DNA from: CAVYPR01 sp052145775
GTDB lineage: Bacteria > Actinomycetota > Acidimicrobiia > Acidimicrobiales > RAAP-2
Length of the DNA stretch: 13,439 nucleotides
Assembly: GCA_052145775.1 (NCBI GenBank)
Contig: JBKQNY010000019.1
Coordinates: 1 to 13,439 of the forward strand
Direction: 5' to 3'
The translations under genes and the position numbers were made by a program. The stretch's first letter is position 1. Every line of letters begins with the position of its first letter. This document shows, in pieces, positions 1 to 5,812 of this stretch. The notes beneath the pieces are model-generated. The model did not search any database and had not been told where the DNA came from. It saw only the letters and a list, made by a program, of their open reading frames with translations.

Positions 1-195
1 GATGGCGTGGCCCTCGGTGGCCCGGCGGTCGCCGGCCATGACCACCCCGTCGGTGAAGCGCAGGGCGACCACGGTGGTGGCATGGGGGACGCTCGGGAGT
101 GAGTCCGCGGCAACCGTCGGCAGCCCCGTCCGCCGCAGCAGGCTGACGAAGTCGGGTCCGGGGTCCTCGGTCGGAGGGAAGAGCGGGAGGGCCAC
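1..195 (-). CDS. prcB: Proteasome 20S core beta subunit (N-terminal part, cut by window edge)
   Basis: N-terminal 65 residues of the beta subunit of the actinobacterial 20S proteasome, the N-terminal-threonine protease that degrades pupylated proteins fed in by Mpa. The order mpa-dop-pup-prcB is the usual one. The start is GTG at 195, 7 bp after the pup stop; the end of pup supplies a purine-rich AAGGGCGGG as a weak ribosome site. Residues 1-39 look like the propeptide. The mature chain should begin at Thr40 in HATTVVAL, and Asp56 in MAGDRRAT falls at mature position 17, the family's conserved active-site Asp. The Lys33 region lies outside the window. One oddity: the residue before the catalytic Thr is Ala39, whereas the mycobacterial protein as I remember it has Gly there. 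Identity is secure despite the truncation. Confidence 0.93.
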   Translation of the reverse strand, partial: MALPLFPPTEDPGPDFVSLLRRTGLPTVAADSLPSVPHATTVVALRFTDGVVMAGDRRATEGHAI

Positions 196-202
196 GGTGG
201 GG

Positions 203-400
203 CTACTGCCCGCCCTTCTGGACGTAGTTGCGGACGAACTCCTCCGCGTTGTCCTCCAGCACCTCGTCGATCTCGTCCAGCAGGTCGTCCAGCTCCGCCT
301 TGAGCTTCTCGCCGCGCTCGGACCCGGCCGGCGCCTCCTCGGCGACCGGCTCCTCGACCCGCTCGGTTGCGGTCTTCTTCTTCAGCTCACGTTCTGCCAT
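203..400 (-). CDS. pup: Prokaryotic ubiquitin-like protein Pup
   Basis: Pup is the small, largely disordered tag that PafA ligates to lysines of target proteins; the tag binds the Mpa coiled coils and targets the protein to the proteasome. The 65-residue length matches the family (64 in M. tuberculosis). The C-terminal half carries the signature: a helix-forming stretch DDLLDEIDEVLEDNAEEFV (about residues 38-56), then RNYVQKGGQ. The chain ends in Gly-Gly-Gln, so the Gln must be deamidated to Glu by Dop before ligation, which fits the adjacent dop. The N-terminal half is charged and low in complexity (Lys/Glu/Ala). The ATG at 400 has a good Shine-Dalgarno, AGGAAAGAGG, in the 12-bp gap after dop, so it is probably co-transcribed with dop. 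Confidence 0.98.
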   Translation of the reverse strand: MAERELKKKTATERVEEPVAEEAPAGSERGEKLKAELDDLLDEIDEVLEDNAEEFVRNYVQKGGQ

Positions 401-412
401 GTCCTCTTTCCT

Positions 413-1903
413 TCACGAGGTCAGCCGTTCCAGGAGGTCCGTCGGGCTGGCGCTCGCGTCCAGCAGTGCCTCGGTGTGATCGGCCGTCCCCTTCAGAGGG
501 TCCATCATAGGGACGCGCCGCAGCGGGTCCGTACCCAGGTCGAAGACGAGCGAGTCCCAGTTGGCGGTCACCACTGCGTCAGGCCACCTGGCCAGGCACT
601 GGCCCCGGAACCAGGCCCGGGTGTCGCGGGGAGGGACGGTCACCGCCTCTGCGACCGCCTCGTCGTCGACCAGCCGCTCCATGCCCAGGCGCGCGTACAG
701 CGAGCGCTCGGGTCGAAGGTCGTGGTACTGCAGGTCCAGGGCGGCCACGCGGTCGTCGTCGAACCCGCAGCCGTGGCGCTCCTGGTAGGCCACCATCAGC
801 TGATGCTTGGCCACCCAGTCGAGCTGGCGCGCCAGGGTCGAGGGGTCGGTCTCGAGGCCGTGGAGGACCTGCTCCCAACGGTCGAGCACCTCCTCGCCCT
901 CCGTCTCGTCGCCCAGCACTGACAGCCCGCGCTCCTCGGCGTACTTGCGGGCCGCGCTGAGCAGGTCCCACTGGATCTCCAGCGCCGTGGCCGTCGAGCC
1001 GTCGGCCCGCTCGAGCGGCCGGGAGAGGGTGAGGTCGGCCGAGACCCGGTGGATGGCCCGGACCGGGTCGGCCAGCGAGAGGTCGCGCGGCGGCAGCATG
1101 GCGTCCTCCACCATGGCCAGCACCAGGGCGGTGGTCCCCACCTTGAGCATGGTGGCCACCTCCGACAGGTTGGCGTCGCCCACGATGACGTGGAGCCGCC
1201 GGAATCGGCTGGGGTCGGCATGGGGCTCGTCCCGGGTGTTGACGATGGGCCGCTTCAGCGTCGTCTCGAGGCCCACCGTCTCCTCGAAGAACTCGGCCCG
1301 CTGGGAGATCTGGAAGGCGACCTGGTCGCGGTCGAGCGCCCCGGTCTCGGTCCCCACCTTCCCCGCGCCGGCGTACACCTGGCGGGTGACGAAGTGCGGC
1401 ACCACCCCGCTGATCACCTGCGCGAAGGGGACGGCCCGGTCCATGAGGTAGTTCTCGTGGCAGCCGTAGGAGTTGCCCTTGCCGTCGGAGTTGTTCTTGT
1501 ACACGACGACCGCCGGGCTGTCGGGGAACATGGCCGCGGCGGCGGTCATCGACCGCCGAAGCACTTCCTCTCCCGCCTTGTCGTGGGTGACGAGCTCGAG
1601 CGGCGTGCCGCACTCGGGAGTCGAGTACTCGGGGTGGGCGTGGTCGACGTAGAAGCGGGCACCGTTGGTGAGCACCGTGTTGGCCAGATGGGTCTCGACC
1701 ATCGGGGGCAGGGCGTCCTCACGGGCGTAGCCGCGGGCGTCCTTGCCGGGGCTCTCGTCCTCGAAATCCCAGCGGGTCCGGCGGTCGGCGTGGGCGATGT
1801 ACGCGTTCACCAGCACCGAGGAGGCGGCGATGGGGTTCCCGTCGCCGCCGACCGTGTGGATGCCGTACTCGGTCTCGATCCCGCAGACCTTGGGGATGGC
1901 CAT
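413..1903 (-). CDS. dop: Pup deamidase / depupylase Dop
   Basis: Dop converts the C-terminal Gln of Pup to Glu and also removes Pup from substrates. It belongs to the glutamine-synthetase-like carboxylate-amine ligase fold shared with the ligase PafA. At 496 residues it is close to the roughly 500 of known Dops. The N-terminal motif GIETEYG (residues 8-14) carries the nucleotide/metal-binding glutamates. The segment TRWDFEDESPGKDARGY (43-59) with the linker after it corresponds to the Dop-specific loop that PafA lacks. YVDHAHPEYS (85-94) contains Asp87, equivalent to the catalytic nucleophile. Further conserved blocks are YKNNSDGKG, GLETTLKRPIVNTRDEPHAD and RRLHVIVGDANLSE. These blocks favour Dop over PafA. 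The ATG at 1903 lies 25 bp after the mpa stop and lacks a clear Shine-Dalgarno, but TAGGGT sits 6 nt upstream and may be a leaderless promoter. Confidence 0.97.
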   Translation of the reverse strand: MAIPKVCGIETEYGIHTVGGDGNPIAASSVLVNAYIAHADRRTRWDFEDESPGKDARGYAREDALPPMVETHLANTVLTNGARFYVDHAHPEYSTPECGTPLELVTHDKAGEEVLRRSMTAAAAMFPDSPAVVVYKNNSDGKGNSYGCHENYLMDRAVPFAQVISGVVPHFVTRQVYAGAGKVGTETGALDRDQVAFQISQRAEFFEETVGLETTLKRPIVNTRDEPHADPSRFRRLHVIVGDANLSEVATMLKVGTTALVLAMVEDAMLPPRDLSLADPVRAIHRVSADLTLSRPLERADGSTATALEIQWDLLSAARKYAEERGLSVLGDETEGEEVLDRWEQVLHGLETDPSTLARQLDWVAKHQLMVAYQERHGCGFDDDRVAALDLQYHDLRPERSLYARLGMERLVDDEAVAEAVTVPPRDTRAWFRGQCLARWPDAVVTANWDSLVFDLGTDPLRRVPMMDPLKGTADHTEALLDASASPTDLLERLTS

Positions 1904-1915
1904 GGGCTGACCCTA
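1904..1915 (-). promoter_or_regulatory. Candidate leaderless -10 promoter of dop
   Basis: TAGGGT (1915-1910, minus strand) fits the actinobacterial -10 pattern TAnnnT and is followed by exactly 6 nt before the dop ATG, placing a predicted transcription start at or next to the start codon. No -35 match was seen, which is common for such promoters. The same hexamer with the same 6-nt spacing precedes tkt. Alternative: AGGGT is a poor Shine-Dalgarno and dop is only read through from mpa. Confidence 0.35.
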
Positions 1916-1928
1916 CCCCCCGACCCGC

Positions 1929-3704
1929 TCAGAGGTACTGACCGGTGCCGACCCGCTCGATCGAGCGGCCTCCCTTGATGTCGCGGTCCTCGCTGAGCAG
2001 GGTCCGCACATAGACGATCCGCTCCCCCTTCTTGCCTGAGATCCGTGCCCAGTCGTCGGGGTTGGTCGTGTTGGGGAGGTCCTCGTTCTCCTTGTACTCC
2101 TGGCGGATCGACTCGAGCAGGTCATCGGTGCGGATGCCCTTGCCCTCGCCGGCGATCTCCCGCTTGATGGCCAGCTTCTTGGCCCGCCGCACGATGTTCT
2201 CGATCATCGCCCCCGAGGCGAAGTCGCGGTAGAAGAGGATCTCCTTGTCGCCGTTCTGGTAGGTGACCTCCAAGAAGCGGTTCTCGTCGTCGGCCCGGTA
2301 CATCTCGGCCACCGTCGACTCGATCATGGCCTGGGCGGCCTTTTCCGCCTCCCCCCCACCGAACCGGTCGACCTCGGCCCGTTCGAGCGGGATGTCCGCG
2401 GTGAGGTAGCGCGAGAAGATCTGCGCCGCCGCCTCCTCGTCGGGCCGCTCCACCTTGATCTTCACGTCGAGCCGGCCCGGCCGCAGGATGGCCGGGTCGA
2501 TCAGGTCCTCGCGGTTCGAGGCCCCGATCACGATCACGTCGCGCAGCGCCTCCACCCCGTCGATCTCGGCGAGGAGCTGGGGGACGATGGTGGACTCCAT
2601 GTCCGAGCTGATGCCGGTGCCCCGGGTGCGGAACAGCGAGTCCATCTCGTCGAAGAAGACGATGACGGGGACGCCCTCCTCCGCCTTCTCCCGGGCCCGC
2701 TGGAAGACCAGGCGGATCTGGCGCTCGGTCTCGCCCACGTACTTGTTGAGCAGCTCGGGCCCCTTGATGTTCAAGAAGTAGCTGCGGACATTGGCGTTGC
2801 CGGTCACCTCGGCCACCTTCTTGGCCAGGGAATTGGCCACGGCCTTGGCGATGAGCGTCTTGCCGCAGCCCGGAGGCCCGTAGAGGAGGATGCCCTTGGG
2901 CGCGGGCAGCTTGTAGGCGCCGAACAGCGTGCGGTGCAGGTACGGCAGCTCGACCGCGTCGGTGATGGCCTCGATCTGGGTGTCGAGCCCCCCTACGTCG
3001 GCGTAGGTGATGTCGGGGACCTCCTCCAAGATGAGGTCGTCCACCTCCGGGCGCGGCAGCTTCTCGATCAGGAGCTGCGTGCGCACGTCCATGAGCACCG
3101 TGTCCCCGGTGCGCAGGTGGACGCCGAGCAGCTCCTCGGAGAGCTCGGCCACCCGCTCCTCGTCGGCCCGGGCGAAGACGATGGCCCGGCGGCCGTCCTC
3201 CAGCATCTCCTTCAGCGTCACGACCTCGCCGGCCTGCTCCCCGTCGCGCACCAGCACCACGTTGAGCGACTCGTTCAGCACCACCTCGTTGCCCTTGCGG
3301 ATCACGCCGGGGTCGATGTCGGGGTGGAGGGCCACGCGCATCTTGCGCCCCCCAGAGAACACGTCGACGGTGCCGTCGTCGTTGAGCCCGAGGTAGGTGC
3401 CGTAGGCGGCCGGCGGCTGGGTGAGCTTCTCCACCTCCTCCCGCAGCGCGGCCAGCTGTTCCTTGGCCTGTTGCAGGGTGAAGGTCAGCTTCTCGTTCTG
3501 GGAGACGGCATGGGCCAGCTGGCCCTTGGTCTCGAGCAGACGCTCCTCGAGCGCCTGCACCCGGCCGGGGCTCTCCTGGAGCCGCCGACGCAGAGCGTTG
3601 ACCTCCTCCTCAGCCTCGAGGAGGCGGGCGTGCAGGGCCTCGATTTCTGCGCTGGCCTCGTCCTCTTCAAGATCTGCCGTCGGACTCACCTCCTGCGCTG
3701 CCAA
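1929..3704 (-). CDS. mpa: Proteasome-associated AAA+ ATPase Mpa/ARC
   Basis: A hexameric ATPase that captures Pup on its N-terminal coiled coils, unfolds the tagged protein and threads it into the 20S core. An N-terminal coiled coil spans about residues 15-95 (heptad-like Leu/Glu/Arg-rich), followed by tandem OB-fold domains at about 100-225. The AAA+ module has Walker A GPPGCGKT (276-283), Walker B VIVFFDEMD (347-355) and the RPGR box (408-411). The chain ends in GTGQYL; a C-terminal Gln-Tyr-Leu is the known docking tail for the core particle. At 591 residues it is slightly shorter than M. tuberculosis Mpa. The start is uncertain: TTG at 3704 gives the longest frame but lacks a Shine-Dalgarno, while GTG at 3689 overlaps the stop of a 10-codon upstream frame. 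Either start keeps every domain. It is first in the proteasome cluster. Confidence 0.96.
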   Translation of the reverse strand: MAAQEVSPTADLEEDEASAEIEALHARLLEAEEEVNALRRRLQESPGRVQALEERLLETKGQLAHAVSQNEKLTFTLQQAKEQLAALREEVEKLTQPPAAYGTYLGLNDDGTVDVFSGGRKMRVALHPDIDPGVIRKGNEVVLNESLNVVLVRDGEQAGEVVTLKEMLEDGRRAIVFARADEERVAELSEELLGVHLRTGDTVLMDVRTQLLIEKLPRPEVDDLILEEVPDITYADVGGLDTQIEAITDAVELPYLHRTLFGAYKLPAPKGILLYGPPGCGKTLIAKAVANSLAKKVAEVTGNANVRSYFLNIKGPELLNKYVGETERQIRLVFQRAREKAEEGVPVIVFFDEMDSLFRTRGTGISSDMESTIVPQLLAEIDGVEALRDVIVIGASNREDLIDPAILRPGRLDVKIKVERPDEEAAAQIFSRYLTADIPLERAEVDRFGGGEAEKAAQAMIESTVAEMYRADDENRFLEVTYQNGDKEILFYRDFASGAMIENIVRRAKKLAIKREIAGEGKGIRTDDLLESIRQEYKENEDLPNTTNPDDWARISGKKGERIVYVRTLLSEDRDIKGGRSIERVGTGQYL

Positions 3705-3791
3705 CCGCTGGTCACCATACCGGCCTGCGTGACGGTACGCGGACCGTGCCGGCGCTCCTGGGGATGAGTCCGACGGCGGGTGCGCCCGTAC

Positions 3792-3797
3792 TACGCT
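3792..3797 (+). promoter_or_regulatory. Possible -10 element of the ferredoxin gene
   Basis: TACGCT matches TAnnnT and lies about 87 bp before the ferredoxin ATG. A start near 3804 would give a leader of roughly 80 nt containing the 3825-3857 hairpin. No convincing -35 hexamer lies 16-18 bp upstream. This is weak evidence from one hexamer in a divergent spacer that must hold a promoter. Confidence 0.25.
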
Positions 3798-3824
3798 GGG
3801 AGGCCAGAAGTCGGGAAGGGGTCA

Positions 3825-3857
3825 CGGCCGGGCGCGGGTGGACCGCGGTCCCGGCCG
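3825..3857 (+). other. Strong GC-rich hairpin upstream of the ferredoxin gene
   Basis: A near-perfect inverted repeat. The left arm CGGCCGGGCGCGG (3825-3837) pairs with CCGCG (3843-3847) and CCCGGCCG (3850-3857), giving 13 base pairs with one 2-nt bulge (GT) and a 5-nt loop (GTGGA). It includes an overlapping 12-bp perfect palindrome, GGACCGCGGTCC (3840-3851). It ends 13 nt before the ferredoxin Shine-Dalgarno. No T-run follows on either strand, so a classical intrinsic terminator is unlikely. An RNA leader structure or a protein-binding operator are the alternatives. Confidence 0.6.
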
Positions 3858-3883
3858 AGTGAGAGAACGTAGGAAGGCAACGA

Positions 3884-4120
3884 ATGAAGGTCTGGATCGA
3901 CCAGGATCTCTGCACCGGGGACGGTCTCTGCGAGGAGATTGCCCCAGCAGTCTTCACCCTGCTCGACGACGGGCTCGCCTATGTGAAGGAAGGCGACGCC
4001 GTCCGCAACGAGCCGGGGGGGTCGGCCGGCATGGCCCTGGTCCCCGAGGATCTCGAAGACGCCGTGGTCGAGGCGTCCGAGGAGTGCCCCGGGGAGTGCA
4101 TCTTCATAGAGCGCGACTGA
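3884..4120 (+). CDS. Ferredoxin, Asp-containing [3Fe-4S]/[4Fe-4S] type
   Basis: A small soluble electron carrier of 78 residues. The cluster motif is Cys10-x2-Asp13-x2-Cys16 near the N terminus and Cys68-Pro near the C terminus, with an extra Cys72 in ECPGECIF. Asp at the second ligand position is the pattern of Pyrococcus furiosus ferredoxin, in which a 3Fe cluster can take up a fourth iron; the surrounding IDQDLC and GDGLC resemble that protein. The cluster state here is inferred. Acidic overall, with no signal peptide. The ATG has a clear AGGAAGG Shine-Dalgarno (3871-3877), 6 nt upstream. It diverges from mpa and converges on trmI. Its redox partner is not in the window, so the pathway is unknown; cytochrome P450 or oxidoreductase partners are typical of the family. 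Confidence 0.93.
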   Translation: MKVWIDQDLCTGDGLCEEIAPAVFTLLDDGLAYVKEGDAVRNEPGGSAGMALVPEDLEDAVVEASEECPGECIFIERD

Positions 4121-4124
4121 CCCG

Positions 4125-4157
4125 CCTCACGGCTCGAGCAGTCGGGCCGTGGTGAGG
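4125..4157. terminator. Weak hairpin at the convergent fdx/trmI ends
   Basis: CCTCA (4125-4129) and CGGC (4130-4133) pair with GCCG (4146-4149) and TGAGG (4153-4157), with a 3-nt bulge. It begins 5 bp after the ferredoxin stop and covers the last codons of trmI. There is no T-tract in either direction. It could act as a shared terminator for convergent transcripts, but the pairing is modest for such GC-rich DNA. Confidence 0.2.
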
Positions 4158-4894
4158 AACCCGGTGTGGCCGACCATGCGCTGGTCCGGACGCACGCTGC
4201 GCGGCTCGATGTGCCAGGTCCGCCGCATGATCTCCACGGTCTCGGCCAGGCCGAACGGGCTGTCGTCGAGGGCCTCGCGCAGCTGCGCCGTTTGGTTGAT
4301 GGTGGGCAGGTAACACAACAGGATTCCCCCGGGACGCAGTGCCTCCGCCGCGGGGCCCACCACGCGCCAGGGTTCGGGCATGTCCAAGAGCACGCGGTCG
4401 AGCTCGCGCTCGAGAATCCCCTGGGTCACATCGCGCAGCTCCACCCGGAAGTCGGCGTCGGGCCCGAGCAGCGACGCCACGTTGGCCTGGGCCCGCTCGG
4501 CGAAGTCCTCCCGCAGTTCGTAGCCGACCACCGACGCCCCCGCCCGAAGCACCGTCATCGACAAGGCGCCCGACCCGACCCCGGCCTCGAGCACCCGCTG
4601 GCCCGGTGCGATGTCGGCGGCGATGAGGATGGCGCCGAGGTCCTTGGGGTAGATGACCTGGGCTCCCCTCGGCATCTTGAGGACCACGTCGGCCAGGGTG
4701 GGCCGCAGCACGACGAAGGCCCGACCGGTCGAGGCGGCCACCGACGAGCCCTCGGGCCGGCCGATCACGTCGTCGTGGGCCAGGATGCCCGCATGAGTGT
4801 GGAAGCTGGCGCCCAGGGACAGGGTGATGAGGTAGCGCCGCGCCTTGGGGTCGACCAACAGGACGCGTTCGCCCGCCCGGAGGTTGGCCACCAC
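4127..4894 (-). CDS. trmI: tRNA (adenine-N1)-methyltransferase TrmI
   Basis: A SAM-dependent enzyme that makes m1A at position 58 in the T-loop of tRNAs; bacterial TrmI is a homotetramer. The 255-residue product resembles mycobacterial Rv2118c along its length. The small N-terminal beta domain has GERVLLVDPKARRY (8-21) and FHTHAGILAHDDVIG (31-45). Then come MPRGAQVIYPKD (74-85), SAM-binding motif I VLEAGVGSGALS (101-112), the acidic Glu126 in YELR, and the catalytic-region motif LDMPEPW (170-176). The frame is open much further upstream, but alignment with the family and the stop of the preceding small gene at 4900 put the start at GTG 4894 (or the next codon, GTG 4891). It is the last gene of a tightly packed minus-strand cluster and converges on the ferredoxin gene with 6 bp between stops. 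Confidence 0.93.
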   Translation of the reverse strand: MVANLRAGERVLLVDPKARRYLITLSLGASFHTHAGILAHDDVIGRPEGSSVAASTGRAFVVLRPTLADVVLKMPRGAQVIYPKDLGAILIAADIAPGQRVLEAGVGSGALSMTVLRAGASVVGYELREDFAERAQANVASLLGPDADFRVELRDVTQGILERELDRVLLDMPEPWRVVGPAAEALRPGGILLCYLPTINQTAQLREALDDSPFGLAETVEIMRRTWHIEPRSVRPDQRMVGHTGFLTTARLLEP

Positions 4895-4899
4895 GGGGA

Positions 4900-5118
4900 C
4901 TACGCCGGGTCGGTGACGTCGGGTGCGGAGCCCCGTGGCACGAGTCCCACCACGTAGCGCTCGCCCGGCCGGATGCGCAGCATCCGCACGTCGGCCAAGG
5001 GCCGACGTGCCCGCCGCAGCACGAAGGCGGCCAGGGCCAGGGCCAGCCACGCCCAGTGCCCTCCGGCCAGGGTGCGACGGAGCCCGGTCTGGCTCAGGCG
5101 ACGAAGCAGGTAGTTCAC
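4900..5118 (-). CDS. Small single-TM protein of unknown function
   Basis: I do not recognise a family. The 72-residue product starts with a basic stretch (NYLLRRLSQTGLRR). One hydrophobic segment follows (about 21-34, HWAWLALALAAFVL), then a basic RRARRP patch, which suggests an N-out/C-in single-pass protein by the positive-inside rule. The C-terminal part has MLRIRPGERYVVGLVPRG. The start is GTG 5118, 2 bp after the stop of the upstream gene; its stop is 5 bp before the trmI GTG. This packing, rather than recognised homology, is the main support that it is a real gene. The Arg-rich stretches are also what chance reading frames look like in GC-rich DNA, so confidence is moderate. Confidence 0.6.
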   Translation of the reverse strand: MNYLLRRLSQTGLRRTLAGGHWAWLALALAAFVLRRARRPLADVRMLRIRPGERYVVGLVPRGSAPDVTDPA

Positions 5119-5120
5119 GT

Positions 5121-5336
5121 TCAGAACCGCCGGATCTCGAGGAAGGTGGACCGGCGCCGGCCACGTCGGCGCCCGGCCAGGTAGGCGACCGTCACCAGTC
5201 CCAGGGCCACCGCTCCGGCGATGAGGAGCACCGGGGGCACGGCGTCGCGGGCCGTCGCCTCCCCCTCGCCCACGACCTTTGAGAAGGCCGCCTCGAGGTC
5301 GTCCCGGGTGATCCGCTGATCCGTCCTGGCCACCAT
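5121..5336 (-). CDS. Small single-TM protein of unknown function
   Basis: A 71-residue product. It has a polar, acidic N-terminal region (DQRITRDDLEAAFSKVVGEGE, about 6-26), one clear transmembrane helix (about 34-54, PPVLLIAGAVALGLVTVAYL), then a strongly basic tail GRRRGRRR, so the C terminus is probably cytoplasmic. The ATG (5336-5334) shares one base with the TGA of the holin-like gene upstream (TGATG), the usual sign of translational coupling. The frame is open far upstream, but the coupling and the change to ordinary amino-acid composition at this ATG decide the start. I know no function. The acidic-domain/TM/basic-tail layout resembles small membrane proteins often seen beside holin-X-like genes in actinobacteria, which is only a loose analogy. 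Confidence 0.7.
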   Translation of the reverse strand: MVARTDQRITRDDLEAAFSKVVGEGEATARDAVPPVLLIAGAVALGLVTVAYLAGRRRGRRRSTFLEIRRF

Positions 5337-5710
5337 CACGCGCCCCTTTCCTCGGTCCCGGGACGGCGGCGGGCAGCCGGTCCCTTGGTCACCCGCCAGA
5401 TGCAGAGGGCGGCGATCGCCACGGCCACGACGGTCACGATCAGGTAGGGGATCCAGCTCAGGTTGCCGGAAAAGGCTGTCTCGGTCTCGGTCTGGAGGAA
5501 GCGCAAGAGTGCCAGCAGTAGGAGCACCACGCCCAGACTCATGGCGATCGAGCCGGCCACGCCGAGCGCGAAGTAACGCCCGACTCCTTGGAGGGGCGCC
5601 GCCGTCTCCTGCTTCAGGTAGTCGATGACCAGCTGCACGGCATCGCCGCCGCTCTCGCGCAGGCGGGATCGGTGCCCGTGCTCTCCGCCCCACCGGTCGA
5701 AGAGTCCCAC
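5336..5710 (-). CDS. Holin-X-like (phage holin superfamily III type) membrane protein
   Basis: A 124-residue product. The N-terminal cytoplasmic part is amphipathic (GDAVQLVIDYLKQETAAPLQG, about 22-42), and two transmembrane helices follow at about 48-71 (VAGSIAMSLGVVLLLLALLRF) and 86-106 (WIPYLIVTVVAVAIAALCIW), with a short polar loop and a basic C terminus. This layout and the VIDYLKQETAAPL-type lead-in fit the actinobacterial holin-X/DUF1469-like families. Despite the name these are chromosomal membrane proteins of unknown role, and nothing here indicates a phage. I chose GTG 5710 (MGLFDRW) because AAAGGAG lies 11 nt upstream; the longer TTG 5749 frame would place that Shine-Dalgarno inside the gene. 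The stop overlaps the next start (TGATG). Confidence 0.75.
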   Translation of the reverse strand: MGLFDRWGGEHGHRSRLRESGGDAVQLVIDYLKQETAAPLQGVGRYFALGVAGSIAMSLGVVLLLLALLRFLQTETETAFSGNLSWIPYLIVTVVAVAIAALCIWRVTKGPAARRRPGTEERGA

Positions 5711-5760
5711 GATCTGCCACGCTCCTTTGGTCGACGTCCCTGGCGTCAATCGACTCCTCG

Positions 5761-5792
5761 GGTCGCCCCAATCCTCCCCCGGGGGGCCGACC
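5761..5792 (-). terminator. Hairpin between the thioesterase and holin-like genes
   Basis: GGTCG plus CCCC (5761-5769) pairs with GGGG plus CGACC (5783-5786, 5788-5792): 9 bp with one bulged base and a 13-nt loop, also covering a CCCCCGGGGG palindrome. It lies 21 bp after the thioesterase stop on the minus strand, so it could end that transcript. There is no T-tract after it. The rest of the 102-bp gap shows no convincing promoter. Confidence 0.3.
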
Positions 5793-5812
5793 GTGGCAAA
5801 CAGGGCCGCTTC

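Noticed and set aside
2..922. A 306-codon plus-strand frame at the left edge
   Set aside because: It lies antisense to prcB, pup and dop, which are all clearly identified, and has no recognisable motif.
3719..3737. TAnnnT hexamers (TACCGT, TATGGT) as the mpa promoter
   Set aside because: Neither has a -35 partner nor a spacing that places a transcript start at a plausible start codon, so I did not annotate one.
5336..5710. Prophage remnant suggested by the holin-like gene
   Set aside because: No endolysin, integrase, structural gene or att-like repeat nearby; holin-X-like proteins are common chromosomal actinobacterial proteins.
5711..5749. A longer TTG start for the holin-like gene
   Set aside because: The extra 13 codons contain the AAAGGAG ribosome site that serves GTG 5710.
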